Of a stretch of 64,000 nucleotides of DNA, positions 32,767 through 40,784 are shown piece by piece (the first letter of the stretch is position 1; every line of letters begins with the position of its first letter). The DNA is from Ideonella oryzae. GTDB lineage: Bacteria > Pseudomonadota > Gammaproteobacteria > Burkholderiales > Burkholderiaceae_C. A program made the position numbers and the translations under genes. Location of the stretch: the NCBI RefSeq assembly GCF_024055665.1, contig NZ_JAMXMC010000003.1, positions 284,814 to 348,813 on the forward strand, written 5' to 3'. A model generated the notes under the pieces. It was not told the DNA's origin and ran no database searches. It saw only the letters and a program-made list of their open reading frames with translations.

Positions 32767-34145
32767 GCGACCGGAGCTGGCTGGCCAGCGCGCGCCGCAT
32801 CGCCCACCTGGCCTGGCCGGTCTACATCGGCCAGCTGGCGGTGCTCGCCTTCAACACCGTGGACACCGTGGTGGTGGCCCGCCACTCGCCGCTGGACCTG
32901 GCGGCGTTTGCCGTGGGCACGGCGGCCTACATCACCATCATCATCGGCTTCATGGGGGTGGTGCTGGCTCTCTCGCCCGTGGTCGGCCAATTGCATGGCG
33001 CCGGGCGACACGAAGCCGCAGGCGATCAATTCCATCAGGGCCTGTGGCTGGCCCTCGGGCTGTCCGCCCTGGGTGCGCTGTTCCTGTGGTGGCCCGAGCC
33101 CTTCCTGTGGATGGCCAAGGCGGGCCCGGAGGTGGCGCAGCGCACCCGCAGCTACCTGCGTGCCCTGACCCTGGCCCTGCCAGCGGCCCTGCTGTTCACG
33201 GTGTTCCGCTCTTTCACCACCGCCGTGTCACGGCCCAAGCCGGTGATGCTGCTGCAGTTGGGTGGGCTCTCGCTCAAGATCCCGCTGACCATCGCCCTGG
33301 TCAACGGCTGGCCGGCCATCGGCCTGCCGTCGCTGGGCGTGGCCGGCTGCGCCTGGGCCACGGTCGTCGTGCTGTGGACCCAGACCGCCGGGGCCTGGCT
33401 GTGGCTGAACCGGGATGCGTTCTACGCGCGCTTCCTGCTCTTCGAGCGCGGCCTGCGCCGCCCCCACGCCCCGGCGCTGTGGGACCTGCTGCGCCTGGGC
33501 GTGCCCATGGGCGCCGGGTTTTTGATCGAGGTGACCGGCTTCAGCTTCATGGCCCTGTTCATCGCCCGCCTGGGCACCACGCCCGTGGCCGGCCACCAGA
33601 TCGCGATGAACCTGATCTCGCTGATGTTCATGCTGCCCATGTCGGTGGGCAATGCCACCAGCACGCTGGTGGCCCAGCGCATCGGCGCCCACGCCCTGGG
33701 CGACGCGCGCCGGCTGGGCTGGCATGGACTGTGGCTGGGGACCGGATTGGCGGCCCTGGTCGGCAGCAGCGTCTACCTGGCCCGCACACCGGTGCTGGAG
33801 CTCTACACCCGCGATGCGGCGGTGGTGGCCGCCACCCTGCCCCTGCTGGCCTGGCTGGCCGTCTTCCACGTGGCCGATGCGGTGCAGACAGTGGTGGCCT
33901 TCACGCTGCGGGCCTGGCGCATCGCCACGGCCCCGATGGTGGTGTACGCGGTCTCGCTCTGGGGCGTGGGCCTGGGCGGTGGCTACCTGCTGGCCTTCAA
34001 TGTGACCGGCACAGTGCCCCAGACGCTGCAGGGCGCCCCGGGCTTCTGGACCGCCGCCACCTTGGGCTTGCTGGCCGCCGGCACCGGACTCACCGCCCTG
34101 CAGGGCTGGGTGCTGCGACGGCGCGCTCAGGCCCCCGGCGGCTGA
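32763..34145 (+). CDS. MATE-family multidrug/toxin exporter
   Basis: A 460-residue inner-membrane protein with about 12 hydrophobic segments in two similar halves, as in NorM. The N-terminal block reads LAWPVYIGQLAVLAFNTVDT and GVVLALSPVVGQLHGAG, with the matching second-half block GVPMGAGFLIEVTGFSFM and GNATSTLVAQRIGA. MATE proteins expel cationic drugs in exchange for Na+ or H+. It overlaps the DUF3717-DUF1289 gene by 4 bases and its last 19 bases overlap the end of the convergent kinase gene. Confidence 0.93.
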   Translation: MSDRSWLASARRIAHLAWPVYIGQLAVLAFNTVDTVVVARHSPLDLAAFAVGTAAYITIIIGFMGVVLALSPVVGQLHGAGRHEAAGDQFHQGLWLALGLSALGALFLWWPEPFLWMAKAGPEVAQRTRSYLRALTLALPAALLFTVFRSFTTAVSRPKPVMLLQLGGLSLKIPLTIALVNGWPAIGLPSLGVAGCAWATVVVLWTQTAGAWLWLNRDAFYARFLLFERGLRRPHAPALWDLLRLGVPMGAGFLIEVTGFSFMALFIARLGTTPVAGHQIAMNLISLMFMLPMSVGNATSTLVAQRIGAHALGDARRLGWHGLWLGTGLAALVGSSVYLARTPVLELYTRDAAVVAATLPLLAWLAVFHVADAVQTVVAFTLRAWRIATAPMVVYAVSLWGVGLGGGYLLAFNVTGTVPQTLQGAPGFWTAATLGLLAAGTGLTALQGWVLRRRAQAPGG

Positions 34146-35587
34146 AGCAGACGAGCCGCCGGCAGGGTCAGCACGAAGCAGCTGCCGCCCCCCTCCCGGA
34201 GTTCGCAGTGCACCCGGCCTTGGTGGCGCAGGGCGATCTGGCGGACCAGCGCCAGCCCCAGGCCCACGCCGCCCTCGCGCTCGGCATGCCCGGCCATGCG
34301 GTAGAAAGGCTCGAAGATGCGTTCACGTTCAGCCTCGGGCACACCCGGGCCGCGGTCGCAAACCCGCAGTTGGACCTCGCCAGAGGGCTGCAGCGCCAGT
34401 TCGGCCTGGACATCCTGCCCGCCATAGCGACGGGCGTTCTCCAGCAGGTTGCGCACGGCACGGCGCAGCAAGCGCTCGCTGCCCCGCAGCATCAGCGGCG
34501 GTCCCTCGACCTGGGCATCCACCCGGCTGGCCTCCTCGGCCATCACGGCCAGGGCATCCACCGGATCATCCAGATCCACGGCCACACCGGCCTCCAGCCG
34601 GCTGGAGAGCAGCACTTCTTCGACCAGGGCATCCAGCTCGCGGATGTTGACCTCGATCTCCTTGCGCAGAGCAGCCCGCTGCGCCGGCGCAGCGTCGTCG
34701 ATCATGGACAAGGCCATCTTCAGTCGCGCCAGGGGCGAGCGCAGTTCATGGCTGGCGTTGGCGAGCAGACTCTGGTTGGACTGCACCAGGGACTGGATGC
34801 GCTGCGCGGCGCGGTTGAAGCTCGCCGCCAGGGTGGCCACCTCGTCCTTGCCTTCTTCCTGCACCCGCTGGGCCAGGGCGCCGGCCCCGAAAGCTTCGAC
34901 GCCATGCTTGAGCCGCTCCAGGCGGCCGGTGATGCTGCGCACCACCGGATAGGCACCGGCCGCCACGGCCATGAACAACATGGCCAGCAGCACGACCAGG
35001 CCCAGGCTGGCCGGCCACTCGCCCCCGGGCCCGAGCAGGAAGCCCGGGGGAGGCAGCTGTGGTCGATCCCCGCCGGGGCCACCAGGCCCGCGATCCGCCC
35101 CCGGCAGTCCCGGTGGCAGGCGGTCCTCGGGGAAGGCCATTGGTTCACCACGCTGAGGACCCGACGCCTCGACCTCCGGAGGCAGACGTCGCAGCGGCAA
35201 CATCCGCAGATCCGGCCGCATGATCAGAAGCTGACGCCCGTCTTCCAGCGGCACAGTCAGCGGCCGCCCATGGCCCTCCGCCTCGAGGTCCAGATAGCGC
35301 CGTGACGCTGCGATGCGCTGCCCCTTGGCATCCAGCAGGGCCAAGGGCGTGTGCATGCGATGCGCCCAGTCCTCCAGCGCGTTGGACTGAGCGGCCAGCG
35401 TGGCCGTGCTGGGCGGCAAAGAACTCTGGATCAGCGGCCCCCAGCTGGCCAGGCGCTCCGACAACAGGGCATCGGCCCGCGCCCGTTCCTGGGACAGATG
35501 CCGTTCCAGCAGCCATCCCGAGGCCAGCGCGAACAGCGCCAGCGCCGCAATGACGGTCAGCCAGATCCGGATGTAGAGGGATCTCAA
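34127..35587 (-). CDS. Membrane sensor histidine kinase (CpxA/RstB-like)
   Basis: A 486-residue kinase with two membrane helices (about 6-28 and 192-214) around a 160-residue periplasmic domain that contains a Pro/Gly-rich insert (about 158-190). A HAMP domain (about 215-265) leads to His280 in ASHELRSPLARLK. ATP-binding boxes follow: LLRRAVRNLLENA, DRGPGVPE and GVGLGLALVRQI. The start overlaps the regulator stop by 4 bases, forming one unit with the regulator and the Spy-like gene. The likely signal is envelope damage or metal, inferred from the Spy-like partner. Confidence 0.92.
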   Translation of the reverse strand: MRSLYIRIWLTVIAALALFALASGWLLERHLSQERARADALLSERLASWGPLIQSSLPPSTATLAAQSNALEDWAHRMHTPLALLDAKGQRIAASRRYLDLEAEGHGRPLTVPLEDGRQLLIMRPDLRMLPLRRLPPEVEASGPQRGEPMAFPEDRLPPGLPGADRGPGGPGGDRPQLPPPGFLLGPGGEWPASLGLVVLLAMLFMAVAAGAYPVVRSITGRLERLKHGVEAFGAGALAQRVQEEGKDEVATLAASFNRAAQRIQSLVQSNQSLLANASHELRSPLARLKMALSMIDDAAPAQRAALRKEIEVNIRELDALVEEVLLSSRLEAGVAVDLDDPVDALAVMAEEASRVDAQVEGPPLMLRGSERLLRRAVRNLLENARRYGGQDVQAELALQPSGEVQLRVCDRGPGVPEAERERIFEPFYRMAGHAEREGGVGLGLALVRQIALRHQGRVHCELREGGGSCFVLTLPAARLLQPPGA

Positions 35588-36291
35588 TCCGCGTCCTGGC
35601 GCCGCGCGAACACGTAGCCCGTTCCCCGCACGGTCAGCACCCGCTTGGGATTCTTCGGATCGTCCTCGATCACCGCCCGGATGCGCGAGACATGCACATC
35701 GATCGATCGGTCAAAGGCCTCGAGCGGATGCCCCTTGAGGGCGTCCATGATCTGGTCGCGGCTGAGCACCCGGCCCGGGCTCTGGGCCAGCACGGCAAGC
35801 AGATCGAACTGGTGGCTGGTCAGATCGCAACGCTTGCCGTCCAGGCGGGCCTCGCGGGCACCCAGGTCCACCTCCAGACGGCCGAATTCGAGCACATCGT
35901 CGACCTCCGGCTCCGGCGTGGCCCGGCGCAGCAGGGCCTTGATCCGCGCCAGCAGTTCGCGCGGCTCGAAGGGCTTGGGCAGGTAATCGTCCGCCCCCAG
36001 TTCCAGGCCGACGATGCGGTCCATGGGCTCGCCGCGCGCCGTCAGCATCAGCAAGGGCAGGCGCTTGAGGCGGGCATCGTTGCGCAACTCGCGGGTCAGG
36101 TCGAGACCATCACCGTCAGGCAGCATCAGGTCCAACACCAGGGCGTCATACGCCCCCACCTGCAGGCGGGAACGCCCCTCGCCCAGCGAACCGGCGCTCT
36201 CTACGTCGTAGCCGTGACCGCGCAGGTAGTCGCCCACCATCGCGGTCAGGCGGGAATCGTCGTCAATCAGCAGGATCTTGGCAGCCGTCAT
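35584..36291 (-). CDS. OmpR-family response regulator
   Basis: A 235-residue regulator starting at ATG 36291 (MTAAKILLIDDD). The receiver (4-118) has acidic residues in LIDDD, the acceptor Asp in LVLDLMLPDGDG and Lys in YLPKPFEP. The C-terminal winged helix (about 135-230) shows LTSHQFDLLAVLAQSPG, RSIDVHVSRIRAVIEDDP and VRGTGYVF, the OmpR/PhoB signature. An upstream ATG at 36351 would add 20 residues, less likely. It pairs with the kinase downstream and probably activates the Spy-like gene just upstream. Confidence 0.94.
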   Translation of the reverse strand: MTAAKILLIDDDSRLTAMVGDYLRGHGYDVESAGSLGEGRSRLQVGAYDALVLDLMLPDGDGLDLTRELRNDARLKRLPLLMLTARGEPMDRIVGLELGADDYLPKPFEPRELLARIKALLRRATPEPEVDDVLEFGRLEVDLGAREARLDGKRCDLTSHQFDLLAVLAQSPGRVLSRDQIMDALKGHPLEAFDRSIDVHVSRIRAVIEDDPKNPKRVLTVRGTGYVFARRQDAD

Positions 36292-36375
36292 CTCGACCTT
36301 CGGGTCGGACGCCAACAGCGGCGCCCGCTGGGAAGACTGGAACGTCAGCATGGTAACTCCCTCTCCTTTGAATGA

Positions 36376-36945
36376 TCACGGGACAAGATGCGGGGGCGGC
36401 GGCATGCTGGGAGGGTCCGGCCAGGGGCCCTCCCCAAGGTCGCCGTGCCCCCCATCAGCCGCGGGCGCCTTCGACAGCAAAACCAGCTGAGCGCGCTGGG
36501 CGGGTGTCAACACCTCGGCCGCGTCCAGCGTGGCCTTGAGCAGCCGGCGGCTCATCTTGTCGTGGGCCTGTTCCATCTGGGCACGCAAGGCCTCCGCGGC
36601 CTGCGCGTCGACCGTCTGTGCAGCCAGCAAGGTGGCCCACCGGTCCGCCAACGCCCGGTCGGCCTCGCGCTGCTGCACCTGGTCCGCATGCAGGCCTTCG
36701 GCGATGGCCTGCAACTGCCCCTGCTGGGCAGCGGTGAGCGCCAGCTCCGGCGGCAGGCGATCACAGTGCAACAGCCCCCCCAGGACCGGCGCGCCAGGCC
36801 CGGGCATGGGCATTGCGCGAGGGCCCGGGGGCGGCAGCCCCTGCGCCGAAGCCAGGGCGACCATGCCCAACCCGCCCAACAGCACGAGCAGCAACCCTGC
36901 GCAGGCGATGCGAGCCTGAGATCCTCCCCACGTCGAACGCTTCAT
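36376..36945 (-). CDS. Spy/CpxP-like periplasmic stress protein
   Basis: A 189-residue exported protein starting at ATG 36945, with AAGGA upstream. The signal peptide runs through LLLVLLGGLGMVALASAQG (cleavage near residue 35). The mature protein is helical with two LTxxQ-type motifs (LTAAQQGQLQ and LTPAQRAQLVLL), the mark of the Spy/CpxP family, and a Pro-rich C-terminus. Family members chaperone periplasmic proteins or inhibit a CpxA-type kinase. Next to an OmpR-type regulator and kinase, feedback on that kinase is likely. A single Cys follows the signal region (LLHCDRL). Confidence 0.8.
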   Translation of the reverse strand: MKRSTWGGSQARIACAGLLLVLLGGLGMVALASAQGLPPPGPRAMPMPGPGAPVLGGLLHCDRLPPELALTAAQQGQLQAIAEGLHADQVQQREADRALADRWATLLAAQTVDAQAAEALRAQMEQAHDKMSRRLLKATLDAAEVLTPAQRAQLVLLSKAPAADGGHGDLGEGPWPDPPSMPPPPHLVP

Positions 36946-37040
36946 CGCGGCATCCTTTTCCTGTCCGTTCGGGCAATGGCAGGATGCTGACCGGCACGCG
37001 TTAGCCCGCGTTGGCCGCCCCGTAAAGATGGGTAAATCCG

Positions 37041-37700
37041 TCAGCCGGCGATGGCCGCCTGGCACCCCAGACGATGGCGCAGCGATGCGAGTGCGGCCTG
37101 GGTGGCGCATTCGATGAGACCCTGCTGTGCAGCGCGGGACTCGTTGGCTCGCGCCAGGAGCAACATCTGCGTGCCCAGGATCTGGCTGAGCACCTGGTCC
37201 CGGCAGACATCCAGCAGGGCCTCCTCCTGACCAGCCTGTCCCGATAAGGGTCGCAGCAACAGATCCAGTTGGACGCGCTGGGCCCCGAACCAGGGCGGAT
37301 ACCCCCGTCCGTCCGTCTCGGCCTGCCAGGCCGCCAGGATCTCGCGCAGATGGTCGGGATGGTCCATCCAATAGGAGAGAAAGCCCTGCAGGCAAGCGTC
37401 CAGACGGCTCCAATCGCAGGGCGACTCCGCCCCTGCGAGCTCTCCCTGAGCACAAGCCAGGCGCAGCATGTCGGCCCAGATGTGGTGCATCAGATGGGCC
37501 TTCGTGGGGAAGTAGGTGTACAGCGCCATCGTGGAGATGCCCAGCTGCCTGGCCAGCGCCCGCATCGACACGGCACGCTCCCCGCCCTGGTGGAACAGGG
37601 CCATCGAGGCTTCCACGATTTGCGCCCGCATGGCCTCCCTCGCAGCTTTGCTGCGCCGGCAAACGCGCACAGTAACTGACGGACGGAAAGGACGAGCCAT
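37041..37700 (-). CDS. TetR-family transcriptional regulator
   Basis: A 219-residue regulator. The N-terminal helix-turn-helix (about 25-72) reads MRALARQLGISTMALYTYFPTK at its core; the remainder is an all-helical ligand domain with several Trp and Leu clusters. The N-terminus is Arg-rich. It is divergent from the multi-PAS kinase gene, with a 236-base gap containing a perfect 12-base palindrome (37847-37858) that may be its operator. The target and ligand are unknown. Confidence 0.9.
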   Translation of the reverse strand: MARPFRPSVTVRVCRRSKAAREAMRAQIVEASMALFHQGGERAVSMRALARQLGISTMALYTYFPTKAHLMHHIWADMLRLACAQGELAGAESPCDWSRLDACLQGFLSYWMDHPDHLREILAAWQAETDGRGYPPWFGAQRVQLDLLLRPLSGQAGQEEALLDVCRDQVLSQILGTQMLLLARANESRAAQQGLIECATQAALASLRHRLGCQAAIAG

Positions 37701-37846
37701 CAGAAGGTCTCGGACATCGGGAAGAGATGGGCGGATTCTTCCCGAGGCCGGCAGATGCCCGGATCAGCCGGACAGGAGGGCCCAGATCCCACAGGGCCTT
37801 TGCACCCCATGAACTAGGGAGTTCCATGGTGTGACAAAAGTAACAC

Positions 37847-37858
37847 CGTACGCGTACG
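37847..37858. promoter_or_regulatory. Perfect 12-base palindrome, possible TetR operator
   Basis: CGTACGCGTACG lies between the divergent TetR and multi-PAS kinase genes, 146 bases from the former and 79 from the latter. A second, smaller inverted repeat (GAACT-AGGG-AGTTC) is at 37811-37824. Binding by the TetR protein is inferred from position. Confidence 0.45.
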
Positions 37859-37936
37859 CTCTCACAACGCGACGACCACCGCCCCCCATCACCAGGCATC
37901 CACCGATGCACCGCACGGAGATGCACGCGCCTTTTC

Positions 37937-40486
37937 ATGACGCACGACCACCGAGACTCCGATGCCGGCTTCCCCACCCAAGCGCTTGTCGATGCCCTGG
38001 ACAGTGCCATCAGCCTGCTGGCACTGAGCGAACTGTCGCCCCAGCGCATTCCCAGCCTGGTGAAACATCTGCAGAGCCTGGGGCACTGGCTGGCCCAGCA
38101 TGGGGGGGCCGCCTGGGAACAGGCTGGACGGACCCTGGCATCACGCTCCCCGGGTTTGCTTGAAGGCGAGAGCCAAGCCGTGCGTTCGGTACTGCTGGAC
38201 GAACTCGGCCAATGGCGGCGGCGGCTGCAGGAACCCGATGCCCCGCCCAATCACCCCGCGGACGAACGGAAGCGGCTGGCGGCCGTCCCTGCGCAGGCAG
38301 AGCGGCTGGCCCTGGACGAGCATGCGATCCTCAGCGTGACCGATCGCCAGGGGGTGATCACCGACGTCAACGAGCGCTTCTGCCTGATCAGCGGCTACCG
38401 GCGCGAGGAACTGATCGGCAGCACCCATGGCCTGCTGCGCTCCGGCCGGCATCCCGACAGCGTGTATCGAGAGATGTGGGGCACGATCACCCGGGGAACG
38501 GTCTGGCAGGGCGTCCTGTGCAACCGCAGCAAGGACGGCAACTACTACTGGGTGCAGTCGACCATCGTGCCCATCCGAGGGGATCAGGGCGAGATCACGG
38601 AGTTCGTGTCCATCCGCACCGACATCACAGCGCTCAAGGAAATCGAAGAGCGCCTGCGTCTGCTGGAGAGAGCGACCCACGGCAGCCGCACCGGCATCCT
38701 GATCGTCGACCGGTGCCATCCCGACATGCCGGTGGTGTGGGCGAATCATGCGGCCGCCCGGCTCGCCGGCGTGCCGCCGACGCAGTTGCTGGGCACCCCC
38801 TGCCAGGCCGGCGTCCCCCAGGACGACCCCGAACTCGGGACCCTGTGCGCGCACATCGGAACCCATGAAGCCAGCGAGGGTCCGGTGCACATTCGCATCC
38901 GGCCCGACCAGGTCATCGAACTGCGCTGCTCGCCGATCCATGACAGCGAAGGCATCCACACCCACGGGCTGGTGCTGATGGAGGACGTCACCGTGGCCGA
39001 GCGCCAGAGCCAGGCGCTGGCGCAGGCCCAGGCCCGCCTGCTGCAGGCCCAGCACACAGCCCAACTGGCGCACTGGGTGTATGACGCCCACTGCCAGCAG
39101 CTCACGGGCAGTGACCTGCTGAATGACCTGCTCGGTGTTGAAGATCGCGCACGGAGCCGCGCAGCACTGCCGGTGCTCTTCGGCAATGTCGTGCCCGAGG
39201 ACCGGGTGGCCGTGCTGCGTGCGCTGGCAACGCTCAGACGCAGCGCCAGCACCCAGCTCAGCGTCCAGTTCCAGCACCCGCAGCGCGGGATCCGCCATCT
39301 GGCGATCACGGGGACCCTGGAAAGCCTGCCCGGCCAGCCCCGGCGCTGGATCGGCACAGTGCAGGATGTCAGCAGGCTCCGACAGGCGGAAGAGCGCGCG
39401 CAGAAGCTCACACAGGTGTTCGATCACACCGACCAGTGCATCTGCATCACCGAAACCGATGGCCGCCTGCGGCATGCCAACCGGGCGGCCCGCCAGTTAC
39501 TGGGACTGAGCGCCACCCGCCATTCAGAGCAGCGCCTGCACGACCTCGTCCTGCCCTCGGATCGGGAGGAAGCCCTTTGGCAGATTCAGCAGCTGAGCCG
39601 ACAGGGCGGTCGATGGAGCGGACTGCTGCGCCTGGAGCTTGCCGATGGCCGCTTGCTGAGCGTGCGCCACGAAACGGGTGTGATCATCGGCCGGCCGGGG
39701 CATGCGCGGTACTTCTACCACCTGTTCCAGGACTGCGCGAAGGATCTGCGCCACCACGAGGAGCTCCTGGAGGCCAAGCTCAGCGCCGAGCGCGCCAACG
39801 AAGCCAAGACGGCCTTTCTCTCCCGCATGAGCCATGAACTGCGCACGCCTCTGAATGCCATCCTCGGCTTCGCCCAGCTGATGGAACTGGACCGGCCCGC
39901 CGACACCCGGCACGCCAGCTACGTCCACGAGATCCTCAGGGCGGGAAGACACCTGCTGACCCTGATCAACGACGTGCTCGACCTGTCGGCCATCGAGTCG
40001 GGCCGGGTTGCCGTGGACTGTCGGCCACTGGCCATGGACGAACTGCTGAGCGAGTGCGCCAGCCTGATGAAACCGCTGGCCGACGCCCGAGAGATCAGGC
40101 TGAGCACGAGGGTTGATCCCGCCGTGATGGTGCTGGCAGACCGCATCCGGCTCAAACAGGTGCTGCTGAACCTGATGTCCAACGCCGTGAAGTACAACCG
40201 GGACGCTGGCCAGGTGTGGGTGACAGTCCAGACCGCCTCGGCACGAGTACACGTCACCGTCAGCGACACGGGCCCCGGGATCCCTCCCGAGTACCGGGCC
40301 CGCCTCTTCCAACCCTTCTCGCGCCTGCGCCTGGAAAAGCAGACCGTCGAAGGCCATGGCATGGGGCTGGCCGTGTCCCAGCGGCTGGTGGAAGCCATGC
40401 AAGGACAGATCGGCCTGACGGACACGCCGCCCGGCCAAGGCTGTGAATTCTGGATCGATTTGCCGCCGCCCCCCTGCCCGGATTGA
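37937..40486 (+). CDS. Multi-PAS soluble histidine kinase
   Basis: An 849-residue kinase with no membrane segment. A helical N-terminal region (1-120) is followed by four PAS-type domains: about 125-240 (with NERFCLISGYRREELIG and KDGNYYWV), 245-360, 370-485 and 490-605. A coiled linker leads to His633 in SHELRTPLNAILGF and an ATPase domain with VLLNLMSNAVKYN, DTGPGIPPE and GHGMGLAVSQRLVE. There is no receiver domain, so a separate regulator is needed; none is adjacent. The convergent tRNA terminator lies 28 bases downstream. Confidence 0.92.
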   Translation: MTHDHRDSDAGFPTQALVDALDSAISLLALSELSPQRIPSLVKHLQSLGHWLAQHGGAAWEQAGRTLASRSPGLLEGESQAVRSVLLDELGQWRRRLQEPDAPPNHPADERKRLAAVPAQAERLALDEHAILSVTDRQGVITDVNERFCLISGYRREELIGSTHGLLRSGRHPDSVYREMWGTITRGTVWQGVLCNRSKDGNYYWVQSTIVPIRGDQGEITEFVSIRTDITALKEIEERLRLLERATHGSRTGILIVDRCHPDMPVVWANHAAARLAGVPPTQLLGTPCQAGVPQDDPELGTLCAHIGTHEASEGPVHIRIRPDQVIELRCSPIHDSEGIHTHGLVLMEDVTVAERQSQALAQAQARLLQAQHTAQLAHWVYDAHCQQLTGSDLLNDLLGVEDRARSRAALPVLFGNVVPEDRVAVLRALATLRRSASTQLSVQFQHPQRGIRHLAITGTLESLPGQPRRWIGTVQDVSRLRQAEERAQKLTQVFDHTDQCICITETDGRLRHANRAARQLLGLSATRHSEQRLHDLVLPSDREEALWQIQQLSRQGGRWSGLLRLELADGRLLSVRHETGVIIGRPGHARYFYHLFQDCAKDLRHHEELLEAKLSAERANEAKTAFLSRMSHELRTPLNAILGFAQLMELDRPADTRHASYVHEILRAGRHLLTLINDVLDLSAIESGRVAVDCRPLAMDELLSECASLMKPLADAREIRLSTRVDPAVMVLADRIRLKQVLLNLMSNAVKYNRDAGQVWVTVQTASARVHVTVSDTGPGIPPEYRARLFQPFSRLRLEKQTVEGHGMGLAVSQRLVEAMQGQIGLTDTPPGQGCEFWIDLPPPPCPD

Positions 40487-40514
40487 GGCCGCGCAGCGGC
40501 CCCTGTCCGGACGC

Positions 40515-40536
40515 AAAAAAGCCCCGACTGGCGGGG
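40515..40536 (-). terminator. Intrinsic terminator of the tRNA-Ser gene
   Basis: On the minus strand GCCCCG pairs with CGGGGC around a five-base loop and is followed by six Ts. It lies about 13 bases after the tRNA 3' end. Confidence 0.85.
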
Positions 40537-40549
40537 CCTTATGCTGTTT

Positions 40550-40640
<91 letters not shown>

Positions 40641-40723
40641 TGAAAGCGGCGTTTTCGGGGCGCCTTCAAAGGCGTTCCTGAAAACTTTCACCCTGGGGTG
40701 GTCACCACCAAGTGAAGCTGTGC

Positions 40724-40753
40724 ATTCTAGCGCAGGCTTTCAAAGTTCAGCAA
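40724..40753 (-). promoter_or_regulatory. Promoter of the tRNA-Ser gene
   Basis: On the minus strand, TTGCTG (40753-40748) and TAGAAT (40729-40724) are spaced by 18 bases, about 84 bases before the tRNA start. The intervening leader can form hairpins, as expected for a tRNA precursor. Confidence 0.6.
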
Positions 40754-40784
40754 GCGGCTCGCGTGGGAATCTCACCCGCCCTGT

